64,000 bases of DNA from Paenibacillaceae bacterium (GTDB lineage Bacteria > Bacillota > Bacilli > Paenibacillales > Paenibacillaceae), in the NCBI GenBank assembly GCA_900766135.1, contig CAAFUF010000009.1, positions 1 through 64,000 of the forward strand. The letters are read 5' to 3'. Positions 42,633 to 52,700 of the stretch are shown piece by piece; position 1 is the stretch's first letter, and every line of letters begins with the position of its first letter. The translations under genes and the position numbers were made by a program. A model generated the notes under the pieces. It had not been told where the DNA came from. It worked only from the letters and a program-made list of their open reading frames with translations, and did not search any database.

Positions 42633-42689
42633 GTTCTCGTAGGGTAAAAAAAAGCGACATGAACCGCTGGACTACTGCTTTTTTTCAGA

Positions 42690-42730
42690 TTGACGGAAGG
42701 CTTGCGGTTTGGTAATCTATTCTTATAGAT
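42690..42730 (+). promoter_or_regulatory. Promoter and operator candidate of the CysA-like gene
   Basis: TTGACG (42690-42695), 17 bases and TAATCT (42713-42718). The inverted repeat ATCTAT-N4-ATAGAT (42715-42730) covers the -10. The approximately 120-base leader shows no recognised riboswitch. Confidence 0.55.
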
Positions 42731-42848
42731 AAATCCAAGTAAATTCATCAGAATTCCACGAATGATAGAGGTTAGATCGGGCAGCATGCGGATGAACGGC
42801 AGCGACTGGACTTGGGCTTTCGAAACCGGAAAGGATGTGTGGTTTGGC

Positions 42849-43913
42849 ATGCATGTAGAAGTGCGGAATTTGGATAAGCATTTTGGCAGCTTCCATGCCG
42901 TCCAAAATGTCAGCTTTGGCATCGAAAAGGGGCAATTAATCGGCTTGCTTGGGCCGAGCGGCGGCGGCAAAACGTCGATTCTTCGCATGCTCGCGGGATT
43001 GGAGCAGCCGGATAGCGGGGAGATCCTGTTCCATGGGCAACGCGTCAACGAACTGGCTCCGCAGGATCGCGGGATCGGCTTCGTTTTCCAGAGCTACGCC
43101 CTCTTTAAGCATATGACCGTATTCGATAATATTGCCTTCGGATTACAAGTGAAGAAGGTGTCCAAAGCGGATACCCGGGAACGGGTCATGGAGCTGGTCG
43201 AGCTGACCGGGCTGCGGGGATTCGAGAACCGCTATCCGCATCAGCTGTCGGGGGGGCAGCGCCAGCGGGTCGCCTTTGCCCGCGCTTTGGCGCCGCAGCC
43301 GCAGCTGCTGCTGCTGGATGAGCCGTTTGCCGCGATCGACGCCAAGATCCGCCAAGAGCTGCGTTCGTGGCTACGCGAGTTGATCGAGCGGGTAGGCATC
43401 ACCTCGATCTTCGTCACTCATGACCAGGATGAAGCGATTGAGGTGGCCGACGAAATCATGATTATCAACCAGGGGCGGCTGGAGCAAAAAGGGACGCCTT
43501 GGGATATTTACAAGGAGCCGGAAACACCGTTCGTGGCTTCGTTTATCGGACAATCGACGCTGGTGGAGCGCGCCTCCGACCTGAAGGGCTTCGAGGAGGA
43601 AAGCGGTGGGCCGGACACGAAAGCCTTGATCCGTCCGGAGTATATCGAAGTGGGCACCGAACACGAGTTTACGCTGTTGTCCGCGACCGCCCCCGCCGTA
43701 GTGAAGCATCTGCACTTCCGCGGCAGCGAATGGCTGGTGGAGGTGGAGGTCGGCGGGCATACCCTAACGACGTTCCGTTCCCTGGAGAAGGAAACGTTGA
43801 AGGCGGGCCAAGAGGTTCGCGTCCTGGTGCACCGCGCTTATCTCTTTGACGACAAGCGGAGCTGGATTCTCGAAAATCCGCTGAAGCGCAATCCGCTTAG
43901 CGTGATCATCTGA
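42849..43913 (+). CDS. ABC transporter ATP-binding protein, CysA/PotA-like
   Basis: 354 aa. Walker A GPSGGGKT is at 35-42, the signature LSGGQ at 133-137, Walker B LLLLDEP at 153-159 and the His switch in FVTHDQDEA. A C-terminal TOBE-like domain (about 250-350) places it with sulfate/spermidine/sugar importers; the best feel is sulfate (CysA). ATG 42849 has GGAAAGGATG 11 bases upstream, and the longer frame from 42762 is less likely. No permease or binding protein adjoins it. Confidence 0.85.
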   Translation: MHVEVRNLDKHFGSFHAVQNVSFGIEKGQLIGLLGPSGGGKTSILRMLAGLEQPDSGEILFHGQRVNELAPQDRGIGFVFQSYALFKHMTVFDNIAFGLQVKKVSKADTRERVMELVELTGLRGFENRYPHQLSGGQRQRVAFARALAPQPQLLLLDEPFAAIDAKIRQELRSWLRELIERVGITSIFVTHDQDEAIEVADEIMIINQGRLEQKGTPWDIYKEPETPFVASFIGQSTLVERASDLKGFEEESGGPDTKALIRPEYIEVGTEHEFTLLSATAPAVVKHLHFRGSEWLVEVEVGGHTLTTFRSLEKETLKAGQEVRVLVHRAYLFDDKRSWILENPLKRNPLSVII

Positions 43914-43916
43914 ATG

Positions 43917-43973
43917 ACTAAAGGGCTGTATCAAGGAAAGCGGCAGCGGCTTTCCACGATACAGCCCTTTAGT
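43917..43973. terminator. Strong bidirectional terminator
   Basis: ACTAAAGGGCTGTATC (43917-43932) pairs perfectly with GATACAGCCCTTTAGT (43958-43973), with an inner GGAAAGC/GCTTTCC hairpin. It separates the convergent CysA-like gene and the sugar permease. Confidence 0.9.
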
Positions 43974-43977
43974 TGTT

Positions 43978-44808
43978 TTATTTCATACCCGAGATCGAAT
44001 AGTTTTCGATGATATGTTTCTGGAAAATAACGAAAATGATGATGATCGGCACGACCATAAATGCAGACCCCGCCATTTGCAAGGCGTAATCTCCGCCGTA
44101 CTGGCCTTTCAGCAGCTGCAGGCCGACCGAGAGCGTGTACAGCTTCTCGTCGTTGGCGATGATGAGCGGCCACAGGAAGCTGTTCCAGCCGCCGATAAAG
44201 GTCAGGATGCCTTGCACCGCCAGAATCGATTTGGAGATGGGCAATGCGATCTGCAGGAAGATGCGGAATTCGCCGGCTCCGTCGAGGCGGGTGGCTTCCA
44301 ACAGCTCGTCCGGGATGGTCGACATGAACTGACGGAACAGGAAGATACCGAAGGCGCCGACTAAGCCCGGAAGCACGATCCCGACCATCGTGTTGGTCAA
44401 ACTCATCGTGTTCAGGATCAGGTAGACCGGAATCATCGTGACCTGGCCGGGAATCATCATGGTGGCCAGTACGAGATAGAAGAGACCGTCCCGTCCCTTA
44501 AACCGGTATTTGGCGAAAGCAAATCCGGCCAACGCGTTCAGGAACAGGCCAAGAAAGGAAAAAACGACGATGATCATCGTGTTTCGTAAATAAATGCCGA
44601 ACTGCATGTTCTCAAACAGCTCGCGGAAGTTGTCCAGCGTAAACTGGTTTGGCCATAGCGTTGGCGGGATTTGCGCCACTTCGCTTTCCGGCTTGAACGA
44701 CGATAGGATCATCCAGACGAACGGCAGCAGCATGAGCAGGCCCATCGCTCCGAGCAGTATTCCGACCAGCCATTGCAGCGCTTTATCGCCCGAGGTTCTG
44801 GTTTGCAT
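43978..44808 (-). CDS. 1,2-beta-oligoglucan ABC permease, MalG type (probable)
   Basis: A 276-aa carbohydrate permease with six segments. The EAA loop is ELLEATRLDGAGEFRIFLQI (about 168-187), and the C-terminus QKHIIENYSISGMK is MalG-type. It forms the channel with the next upstream gene. The substrate assignment is by context only: the locus carries an SOGP-type phosphorylase, a GH3 enzyme and four operators. Terminates at a strong hairpin. Confidence 0.85.
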   Translation of the reverse strand: MQTRTSGDKALQWLVGILLGAMGLLMLLPFVWMILSSFKPESEVAQIPPTLWPNQFTLDNFRELFENMQFGIYLRNTMIIVVFSFLGLFLNALAGFAFAKYRFKGRDGLFYLVLATMMIPGQVTMIPVYLILNTMSLTNTMVGIVLPGLVGAFGIFLFRQFMSTIPDELLEATRLDGAGEFRIFLQIALPISKSILAVQGILTFIGGWNSFLWPLIIANDEKLYTLSVGLQLLKGQYGGDYALQMAGSAFMVVPIIIIFVIFQKHIIENYSISGMK

Positions 44809-44832
44809 GCGTATACACCTCCCGGGATGACA

Positions 44833-45720
44833 TCAGACATCCGCTTCCTTGTTTTGAAATTTGAATTGAACCAGCGTGATGAGGATGATCGCGAAGAACA
44901 GGATAAAGGATCCTGCCGCGGCATAGCCGAATTTGCTGAATTGAAAACCGTTGTTGTATATGAACAACGCTACGGACATCGTGCCATCGAGCGGGCCGCC
45001 TTTGGTCATGACGAAAGGTTCCTCGAAGAACTGCAGCCAGCCGATCATCGTAGTGATCGAAACGAAGAAGATCGCAAAACGCAGCAGCGGGATCGTAATC
45101 GACCAGGTTTGCCGCCAGCTGCTAGCCCCGTCGATTTGTGCGGCTTCGTAATACGTTTTCGAGATGCCCTTGATCGCGGCGATGAAAATAATCATATTCA
45201 AGCCAATCGCCCGCCATACGGCCAGGATGATCAGCGAGATCTTAGCCATGACGGGATCCTGCAGCCAAGGTACGGACCCCAGTCCCAGCGAGTTCAAAAT
45301 ATAGTTGAGCAGCCCCAGCGACGGGTTGTACAGATAACTCCAGACGACGGCTACCGCTACGACGTTGGTGACCGACGGCATATAGAATATGACCCGGAAC
45401 GCTTTGAAGATGCGGGCTTGGCCGAAATTGATCAGCAAGGCGACCATCAGAGAAATGACGATAACGAGAGGCACGCCGATGATAACGTAAAATAACGTGT
45501 TAAAGATGGATTTCTGGAAAGAAGGGTCCTGCAGTACTTCCTTATAATTATCGAGGCCGATAAAGTTGATGTTTGATAGATCGGCCAGCCCGGCCAAATC
45601 CATGTCGGTGAAGCTGATGACCAGCGCGATCGCGATCGGAAGCAGCGAAAAGAGCGCCAGTAAAATCAGGGTCGGCGCAATGAACAGGTAAGGTGCGTTT
45701 TTTTGCGATAAGCCTTTCAT
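44833..45720 (-). CDS. 1,2-beta-oligoglucan ABC permease, MalF type (probable)
   Basis: 295 aa, six segments. FIAPTLILLALFSLLPIAIA is the first helix, and the EAA loop YYEAAQIDGASSWRQTWSIT is at about 190-209. ATG 45720 behind AAGGAAG. The second permease follows 24 bases downstream. No ATPase is in the operon, so a shared MsmX-type ATPase is expected. The substrate is inferred from context. Confidence 0.85.
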   Translation of the reverse strand: MKGLSQKNAPYLFIAPTLILLALFSLLPIAIALVISFTDMDLAGLADLSNINFIGLDNYKEVLQDPSFQKSIFNTLFYVIIGVPLVIVISLMVALLINFGQARIFKAFRVIFYMPSVTNVVAVAVVWSYLYNPSLGLLNYILNSLGLGSVPWLQDPVMAKISLIILAVWRAIGLNMIIFIAAIKGISKTYYEAAQIDGASSWRQTWSITIPLLRFAIFFVSITTMIGWLQFFEEPFVMTKGGPLDGTMSVALFIYNNGFQFSKFGYAAAGSFILFFAIILITLVQFKFQNKEADV

Positions 45721-45773
45721 ATCGGATCACTTCCTTTTGTTAAGCGCATCTTGGCTAACGTTACCGGCCGAGC

Positions 45774-45801
45774 CCGCCGGGAAGCCTGAGGCCTCCGGCG
45801 G
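45774..45801 (-). other. Intercistronic hairpin, binding protein to permease
   Basis: CCGCCGG (45774-45780) pairs with CCGGCGG (45795-45801), with an inner GCC/GGC pair and no T tract. It is the counterpart of the hairpin at 14537-14566 in the other sugar operon. Confidence 0.5.
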
Positions 45802-45829
45802 ACGAAAGGCGGTATCGTGAAACTTTAGC

Positions 45830-47110
45830 TTACTTGCTGAGGATTTTTTCGGCTTCGACGTTAAATGCATCCATCTCTTTTTGGACATCGGCGCCGCCGC
45901 GAACGATACGTTCAAAGCTCTTCAAGTAGGTTTGGGCAATTTGCTCCCAAGTGGTGAGCAGCGGCATCGGTTCGGAATGCTCCAGCTGTTCTTGCAACGC
46001 CTGATAGTTCGGGTCGTCTTTGAGGGACGGATCTTCCCAGGCCTTCACATTGGTCGGCAGCGATTTGGTCAGCTGCATCCATTTGATTTGCGTTTCCGGC
46101 TTACTCATGTATTGAATGAACTTCAGAGCTTCGTCCTGATGTTTCGTATATTGGAATACCGATAAATCGGAGCCGCCCAGCGCGGAAATGTTGTTTTCCT
46201 TCGCCGGCAACGGAGCGACCGCCCATTTGCCATCCAGATCCGGCGCTTGGGTTTTGATCGTGTTGATCATCCAAGGGCCGCTGATGAACATCGGTACAAC
46301 GCCCTCGCCGCCAAGCCCTTGCACGGCGTCCAACCCAAGGTCTACCGGAGCTGAACCGTCCTTAAAGAAACCGTTCAGATATTCGACGGCTTCGACGAAC
46401 TCCGGCTGGTTAAACAGCGGTTTGTTCTGGTCGTCAAGCAGCTTGGAACCATTCTGGCGGGCGAACATGAACGCCAGCGATTGCTCGTTCATATCGATGC
46501 TGATCCCGTATTTACCTTCGCCGCGGTCAGCCAGCTTCTTCGCTGCATCGCGCAGTTCCTCCCACGTTCTCGGCGCCTGGTCATAGCCAGCTTCCTTCAA
46601 CAGGTCGGTGCGGTAGAAAAGAACGCGGGTTTCGGTGTACCACGGAACACCGACGATTTTGCCGTCGTATTTGGTTGTGTTTACGGCCCCGGCATAAAAC
46701 TGATCCTCTTTAAACTCCGGATACTTGTCTACCAACGAAGTCAGATCCAACAGCGCGCCGGCATTCGCAAACTCCGGAATCCAGGTCGTCCCCATTTGGA
46801 TGACGTCCGGACCTTTTTTCGAGGCGACTGCCGTCAGCAGCTTGTCATGAGCATTCGACCATGGGAGCGCCTGAACATCAACCTTGATGTTAGGGTTCTC
46901 CTTCATGAAGTCGTCGGCAATTTGCGGCAGCGATTTGGCTTCGTCGCCCATCGCCCATACGCTGATTTCCACTTGTTTGTCGCCGCCGCCGTTAGCGCCG
47001 CCATTGCCGTTACCGCCATTGGCAGCGTTATTGTTTGAACCGCAGCCGGCAAGAAGGCCGGCGAGCACCAGCGAGCTGGCGAGCAGGGTGGTTGCTGTTT
47101 TTTTCCACAT
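45830..47110 (-). CDS. Oligosaccharide-binding lipoprotein (SO-BP-like, probable)
   Basis: A 426-aa extracellular binding protein. The signal peptide ends in LLAGC with Cys23, followed by an Asn/Gly-rich linker (about 25-45). The mature protein has KGPDVIQMGTTWIPEF, VPWYTETRVLFYRTDLLKEA and MFISGPWMIN. ATG 47110 has AAAGGGACG upstream; longer starts (47158, 47128) lack sites. It leads the leftward operon, driven by a promoter with two LacI-type operators. By analogy to L. innocua Lin1841 it would bind 1,2-beta-glucooligosaccharides. Confidence 0.88.
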   Translation of the reverse strand: MWKKTATTLLASSLVLAGLLAGCGSNNNAANGGNGNGGANGGGDKQVEISVWAMGDEAKSLPQIADDFMKENPNIKVDVQALPWSNAHDKLLTAVASKKGPDVIQMGTTWIPEFANAGALLDLTSLVDKYPEFKEDQFYAGAVNTTKYDGKIVGVPWYTETRVLFYRTDLLKEAGYDQAPRTWEELRDAAKKLADRGEGKYGISIDMNEQSLAFMFARQNGSKLLDDQNKPLFNQPEFVEAVEYLNGFFKDGSAPVDLGLDAVQGLGGEGVVPMFISGPWMINTIKTQAPDLDGKWAVAPLPAKENNISALGGSDLSVFQYTKHQDEALKFIQYMSKPETQIKWMQLTKSLPTNVKAWEDPSLKDDPNYQALQEQLEHSEPMPLLTTWEQIAQTYLKSFERIVRGGADVQKEMDAFNVEAEKILSK

Positions 47111-47283
47111 AAGGATCGTCCCTTTCATAAAAAGATAGCTGTAAGTAATATGAGGCATTGTTTAGAGATTTTATGCAAAACGGATGAGCCGGCCTGGAGG
47201 ACGGGCAACACCTCCTTCTCTTGATAGATTGAATGGTCCCCTTGTCATAAACCTCGTTGTCGCCTAGTATCGGCGATTTCGGT

Positions 47284-47293
47284 GAAACGTTTC
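47284..47293. promoter_or_regulatory. Operator O1 (GAAACGTTTC)
   Basis: A perfect 10-bp palindrome in the leader of the binding-protein gene. It is one of four identical sites. Confidence 0.65.
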
Positions 47294-47339
47294 GAAATAG
47301 AAAAAACAAAACTCGAATCTCAGAAAATCAGAACCGAGT

Positions 47340-47383
47340 GAAACGTTTCGATTCATTATAAAACAGAATGTAATCGTATTCAA
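47340..47383 (-). promoter_or_regulatory. Binding-protein promoter with operator O2
   Basis: Reading leftward, TTGAAT (47378-47383), 17 bases and TATAAT (47355-47360), then GAAACGTTTC (47340-47349) at the transcription start, where a repressor would block initiation. Confidence 0.7.
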
Positions 47384-47436
47384 TAGGTTTTTTTGAGTTT
47401 GAAAAATGACACCTATCTTGTTAAATTGACTTTATT

Positions 47437-47446
47437 GAAACGTTTC
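47437..47446. promoter_or_regulatory. Operator O3 (GAAACGTTTC)
   Basis: The third identical palindrome, midway between the divergent promoters. It could support looping between sites. Confidence 0.6.
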
Positions 47447-47512
47447 TATGAATATTGAAATCGCATTCAACGAAAATTGACGGATTTTTTAATTCGATAT
47501 ATAATCCAACTA

Positions 47513-47544
47513 TTCAAATAATCGAAACGTTTCAACGTTATACT
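47513..47544 (+). promoter_or_regulatory. GH3 gene promoter with operator O4
   Basis: TATACT (47539-47544) is the -10, and the -35 is weak (TTCAAA at 47513-47518). GAAACGTTTC (47524-47533) occupies the spacer, so a bound repressor would exclude RNA polymerase. Confidence 0.6.
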
Positions 47545-47585
47545 ATTACTATTTTCTCAAACTAAAAAGGTGGGGAACCAAACTC

Positions 47586-49751
47586 ATGATCCAGCAACCC
47601 ATAGAGAATTACCTTAAGCAGATGACGCTGGCGGAAAAAATCGATCAACTGCTGCAGTTGGCTGTACCGTTCTTCGAAGGTGCTCAAACCGAAGGGGAAA
47701 TCACCGGTCCGATGCAGGAGTTGGGCGTGACGGAAGAAACGGTGCGCAATACGGGTTCGGTTCTCGGATTGTCAGGCGCTCAGGAAGCGATAAACGTTCA
47801 GCGGGCCCATTTGAGGAAGAACCGTTTAGGCATTCCGCTGCTTATGATGGCCGACATCATTCACGGCTTTAAAACGATATTCCCCGTACCGCTGGCCATC
47901 GGTTGTTCATGGGATCCGAAACTGGCTGAGCAAAGCGCCGAAATTGCCGCCAGGGAAGCGGCGGTGTCAGGGGTACATGTCACGTTCGCTCCGATGGCCG
48001 ATCTGGTGCGCGATCCCCGATGGGGGCGGGTGATGGAGTCGACCGGCGAAGATCCGTATTTGAACGGTGAATTCGCCCGGGCATTCGTCCGCGGCTTCCA
48101 GGGTCGGGATTTGCGGAACGATACGAGCCGGGTGGCCGCCTGCGTGAAGCATTTCGCCGCTTATGGCGCCGCCGAGGGCGGACGGGATTATAACACGGTC
48201 GATATGTCGGAGCGACAGCTGCGCGAATATTATTTGCCGGCCTATAAAGCCGCATTGGATGAGGGCTGCGAAATGGTCATGGCGGCTTTTAATACCGTTG
48301 ACGGTATTCCGGCGACCGGCAATCGGCGCCTGCTGCGCCAACTGCTTCGCGACGAATGGGGCTTTGACGGCGCGATCATCTCGGATTGGGGCGCGGTGAA
48401 GGAACTGATCCCGCACGGCGCCGCGTCCGACGAGAAGGAAGCGGCCCGTCGCTCCATCGAGGCGGGCATCGACATCGAAATGATGACCACCTGCTACATG
48501 AAGCATTTGGCGGAATTGGTGAAGTCCGGGGGTGTCGAGGAAACAAGGATTGACGAAGCCGTACTGCGCATCCTGCAGCTGAAGGAAAAACTCGGATTAT
48601 TTGACAATCCTTATCGCGGCGCGGATCCGAAGCGGGAAGCGGAGATCGTTTTTTGCGAGGAACATCGAGCCGTTTCACGCGAATTGGCGGCGAAATCCTG
48701 TGTGCTGCTCAAAAATGACGGGGTACTTCCGCTGCGGCAGGACCAATCCATTGCATTGATCGGACCGTTTGCGCAAAGCGGCGACATTCTTGGACCGTGG
48801 TCCTGGCAGGGTTCGACGGAGGCGGCGGTTCGCCTCTATGACGGCATTACCGCGAAAGTTGGCGCTGACAAGGTCGCCATAGCGGAGGGTTGCGGCATCG
48901 AGGAAGGCGATGAGCGCCTGCTTGAGGAAGCCGTGGCCGCGGCGGCCGGCGCCGACGTCATCGTCCTGGCGCTGGGCGAAAGCTCGGAAATGAGCGGCGA
49001 GGCGGGCAGTCGGGGAGATATCCGGCTGCCGCAGGCGCAGTTGGCGTTGATCGAACGCCTCGTCGGGCTGGGTAAGCCGATGGCGGCCGTGTTGTTCAAC
49101 GGCCGGCCGCTAGACCTGCACGGCGTGGCGGATCGAGCAGATGCCGTGCTCGAAGCCTGGTTCCCCGGCAGCGAGGGCGGCCTTGCGATCGCTGACCTGT
49201 TGTATGGCGACGTTATGCCATCGGGACGGCTGTCGATGTCTTTTCCTTATGCGGCAGGGCAGATTCCGGTGTACTACAACCACTTCAACACAGGGCGCCC
49301 GAAGGGGGCGCCGGACGCTCAGATCAAATACGTATCGCAATACCTGGACATGCCTAACGAACCTCTCTACCCGTTTGGGTTCGGGCTGAGCTACGCCACG
49401 TTTGTTTATGGCGAACCGGAACTGTCGGCAACGCGCATGACGCCGGACCGGCCCCTGACGATCAAGGTGAACGTGACGAATACCGGGGCCGCCGCCGCCG
49501 AGGAGACGGTGCAGCTATATGTCCGCGATATGGCAGGAGACGTAGTTCGGCCGGTCAAAGAGCTTAAAGGGTTTCGTAAAATCCTGCTGCAGCCGGGAGA
49601 AACCCGGGAAGTCGCCTTCGAATTAGCGGAGAAGCAACTGCGGTATTACCATAGCGATTTGACCTATGCCAGCGATGAAGGCGAGTTTGTCGCCTATGTC
49701 GGTCCGAACAGCCGGGATGCCATGGGCTTGCGATTTACTTTACACCTATAG
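47586..49751 (+). CDS. Beta-glucosidase, glycoside hydrolase family 3
   Basis: A 721-aa cytoplasmic GH3 enzyme. The barrel domain carries the KHF motif (188-190), and Asp267 in IISDWGA is the nucleophile. A middle alpha/beta sandwich (about 370-560) is followed by a C-terminal fibronectin-III-like domain (about 640-720, VNVTNTGAAAAEETVQLYV). No signal peptide. In the L. innocua SOGP locus the paired GH3 enzyme favours sophorose and short 1,2-beta-glucans. It is 28 bases before the GH94 gene. AAAGGTGGGG precedes the ATG. Confidence 0.9.
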   Translation: MIQQPIENYLKQMTLAEKIDQLLQLAVPFFEGAQTEGEITGPMQELGVTEETVRNTGSVLGLSGAQEAINVQRAHLRKNRLGIPLLMMADIIHGFKTIFPVPLAIGCSWDPKLAEQSAEIAAREAAVSGVHVTFAPMADLVRDPRWGRVMESTGEDPYLNGEFARAFVRGFQGRDLRNDTSRVAACVKHFAAYGAAEGGRDYNTVDMSERQLREYYLPAYKAALDEGCEMVMAAFNTVDGIPATGNRRLLRQLLRDEWGFDGAIISDWGAVKELIPHGAASDEKEAARRSIEAGIDIEMMTTCYMKHLAELVKSGGVEETRIDEAVLRILQLKEKLGLFDNPYRGADPKREAEIVFCEEHRAVSRELAAKSCVLLKNDGVLPLRQDQSIALIGPFAQSGDILGPWSWQGSTEAAVRLYDGITAKVGADKVAIAEGCGIEEGDERLLEEAVAAAAGADVIVLALGESSEMSGEAGSRGDIRLPQAQLALIERLVGLGKPMAAVLFNGRPLDLHGVADRADAVLEAWFPGSEGGLAIADLLYGDVMPSGRLSMSFPYAAGQIPVYYNHFNTGRPKGAPDAQIKYVSQYLDMPNEPLYPFGFGLSYATFVYGEPELSATRMTPDRPLTIKVNVTNTGAAAAEETVQLYVRDMAGDVVRPVKELKGFRKILLQPGETREVAFELAEKQLRYYHSDLTYASDEGEFVAYVGPNSRDAMGLRFTLHL

Positions 49752-49779
49752 AAGCAAAAGTTGAAAAGGAGTGGACAGG

Positions 49780-52700
49780 ATGACGACAGCAGCGGAGGCG
49801 AAGAAGGTTCTTCAAGCGGGAGATTTGATTTTTACTTTATGGGATAGCGGCGATATGTTCGAAATGAAATTTCGAGACATCCTGATTAATCAATTATTAT
49901 CCGGCCCGGTGGAGGGCTCGCTGAACAATTTGTATTTACGGCTGCACCGACCCGAGGGGATTCGGGCGGTTCCCTTGCTTGGCATTCGCTCGAACGGCCG
50001 GTTGAGCTTCGGGACGGACGCTGCGGTATGGAGGGGCGAAGCTGAAGGGATTCAGTACGAAGTCGTCTTGAAGCTGGACTCTCGCGGCGCCTGGTTCTGG
50101 GACGTTCGGCTGGAGGGACAAACCTCGTTTGAGATCGACGTCGTTTATGGTCAAGATATCGGTATTGCCGAACCGGGGGCCGTACGCAGCAATGAAGCGT
50201 ATTTGTCCCAATACATCGACCATGTGGTGTTCGAGCATCCGCGGCGCGGGAAGATCATTTGCTCGCGCCAAAACCAGCCGCAACGAGGAAAGTTTCCGTA
50301 CTTGCAACAAGGGGCGTTAACCGGTACAACCGGGTATTCTACTGACGGCTTCCAGTTTTTCGGGTTGTCCTATAAGGAAAGCGATCGCCCCGAAGCGTTG
50401 GAGTGCAAGGATCTGGCGAACGAAATCTATCAATACGAATTTGCGTACGCCGCGCTTCAAACAAGCCGGCAGCTCCTGGAAGGGCAAGCGCGGTTCGTCT
50501 TCTACGGACTGGTGTGGGAGGATCATCCGGAGGCGGTTGAAGCGCTGGAATTCGAGGAGTTGATCGAGGAGGCCTGGCGCGACAAGGATGCCGCTGCTGT
50601 GACTGCGGCCGAGGCCGCGGCTCCCGTATCCCCGGCCGTCGGGTTGGGAGAGCCGCTGTCGACATTACCGATGGAAGACGCTGAAATCGAGGCGTGCTTC
50701 CCGCACCGTCATCATGAGGAATTTGAGGATGGAGAGTTGCTGTCTTTTTTCACGGATACGCATGAGCATGTCGTCTTGAAGGAGAAAGAGCTCCGGGTGG
50801 AGCGGCCGCACGGCATCATTCTGATGTCTGGGGAGAACGATCGGGTAGGCAGCGAAGTTCTTACGACGACTTCGTACATGTACGGCGTTTTTAATTCGCA
50901 AATTGTAGTGGGCAATACCTCTTACCACAAGCTGGTTTCAAACGTGCGCAACGCGCTGAACGTCTCCAAAGCGTCAGGACAGCGGATCTATGTGGAAATG
51001 GACGGGGTTTACCGGCTGCTGACGATGCCTTCGATGTTTGAGATGGGCTTTAACTACGCACGTTGGACGTACAAAACGGCAGAAGATACGATTCTCGTAA
51101 CGAACCATACGGCGTCGGAATCGCCGGAATTGTCCTTGAACATCGTTTCTGCCAAAGGCAGGGCGTACCGCTATCTGGTGACGAATCAAATCGTCATGAA
51201 TGATTTGGAGTTCCAACGGCCGTACGTCATGGAACAGAAGGAATCGGTGCTGACGTTCCGGGCCGACCGCGAAGCGCTGTCCGCTTCCGTATATCCGGAT
51301 TTGGCTTACCGGATGCATGTTACGGGAACGGACTTTCAAGTGTTTGATGAACGCCGGCTGGCTCCGGGGGCGGCGCCGGGCAGCTCATCGCTGGTGGTGC
51401 TGGAAACGGAACCTAGCAGCGATTGGACACTAACGGTCCAAGGTCTGCTGCACGGTGGGGTGCCGCAGCCGGCCATTCGCGAAATGCATGAAGAAACCGT
51501 TCGATACCGTGCGTTTTTGGGTCGGGTGATGAACGGGTTCCGGTTATCGCTGGAGGAAGAATCGACCCCTGCGTCAAAAGAATTGCAGAAGCTGAATGCG
51601 CTGGCCTGGTGGTATACGCACAATATGCTGGTCCATTTCTCGGTGCCCCACGGGCTGGAGCAGTACGGCGGGGCGGCTTGGGGAACCCGCGACGTTTGTC
51701 AGGGACCGGCGGAATATTTTTTGGCGACGCAAAAATACGGAGTGGTCAAAGACATCCTGAAGACGGTATATACCCACCAATATGAGGAAGACGGAAACTG
51801 GCCGCAATGGTTTATGTTTGACCGTTACGCCCGGATCCAGCAGGAGGAGAGCCATGGCGACATCATTGTCTGGCCGCTGAAAGTGCTGGGGGATTACTTG
51901 ACGGCTACCGGGGACTTCGGGCTGCTGGACGAAGAGGTGCCGTATACGAAAAAAGGAAGTTTCGAGCCGTCTGCCAAACCGGCGACGATCCGCGAGCATG
52001 CGAAGAAGGAAATCGACTACATCCGCGGTCATTTCCTGCATGACACGTTTTTGTCTTCTTATGGCGACGGCGATTGGGACGATACGCTTCAACCGGCGAA
52101 TGCCCAGCTCAAACGGTACATGAGCAGCAGCTGGACGGTGGCGTTAACGTATCAGACGTTCCGCCAGCTGGCAGAGGCGTTGCCGGAAGAGGAACGGGAT
52201 TGGGCCGATGAGCTTGCCGGATTGGCGGAAGGCATCCAGCGCGATTTTAACCAATTCATGCTAGACACCGATGTCATTCCCGGCTTCGTATATATGGAAC
52301 AACCGGGGCAAGCCGAGCGGATGCTTCATCCGACGGATACGAAAACGGGGATCCGCTACCGGTTGCTGCCGATGACTCGCAGCATGATCGCCGAGCTGCT
52401 GACCGCCGAACAGGCGGAAGCACACTACGGTTTGATTAAGGAGAAGCTGTACTATCCGGACGGCGTTCGCTTGATGGATCGGCCGGCAAAATACCGGGGC
52501 GGGGTCAGCACGCACTTCAAGCGGGCGGAGCAAGCGTCCAACTTCGGGCGCGAGATCGGTCTGCAATACGTCCATGCCCATATCCGCTTCATCGAAGCGA
52601 TGGCCAAGCTGGGCAAAGCCGAGGAGGCCTGGAACGGGCTGCACAAGATTAACCCGGTCGGGCTGAAGGACGCCGTGCCCAATGCCGAGCTGCGGCAAAG

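Noticed and set aside
42731..42848. S-box (SAM) or similar riboswitch before the CysA-like gene
   Set aside because: No matching conserved core was seen. Only the promoter and inverted repeat are supported.
47284..47533. cre (CcpA) interpretation of the GAAACGTTTC sites
   Set aside because: The sites lack the full cre length and asymmetry. They fit LacI-family repressor operators better, and a LacI gene is in the locus.
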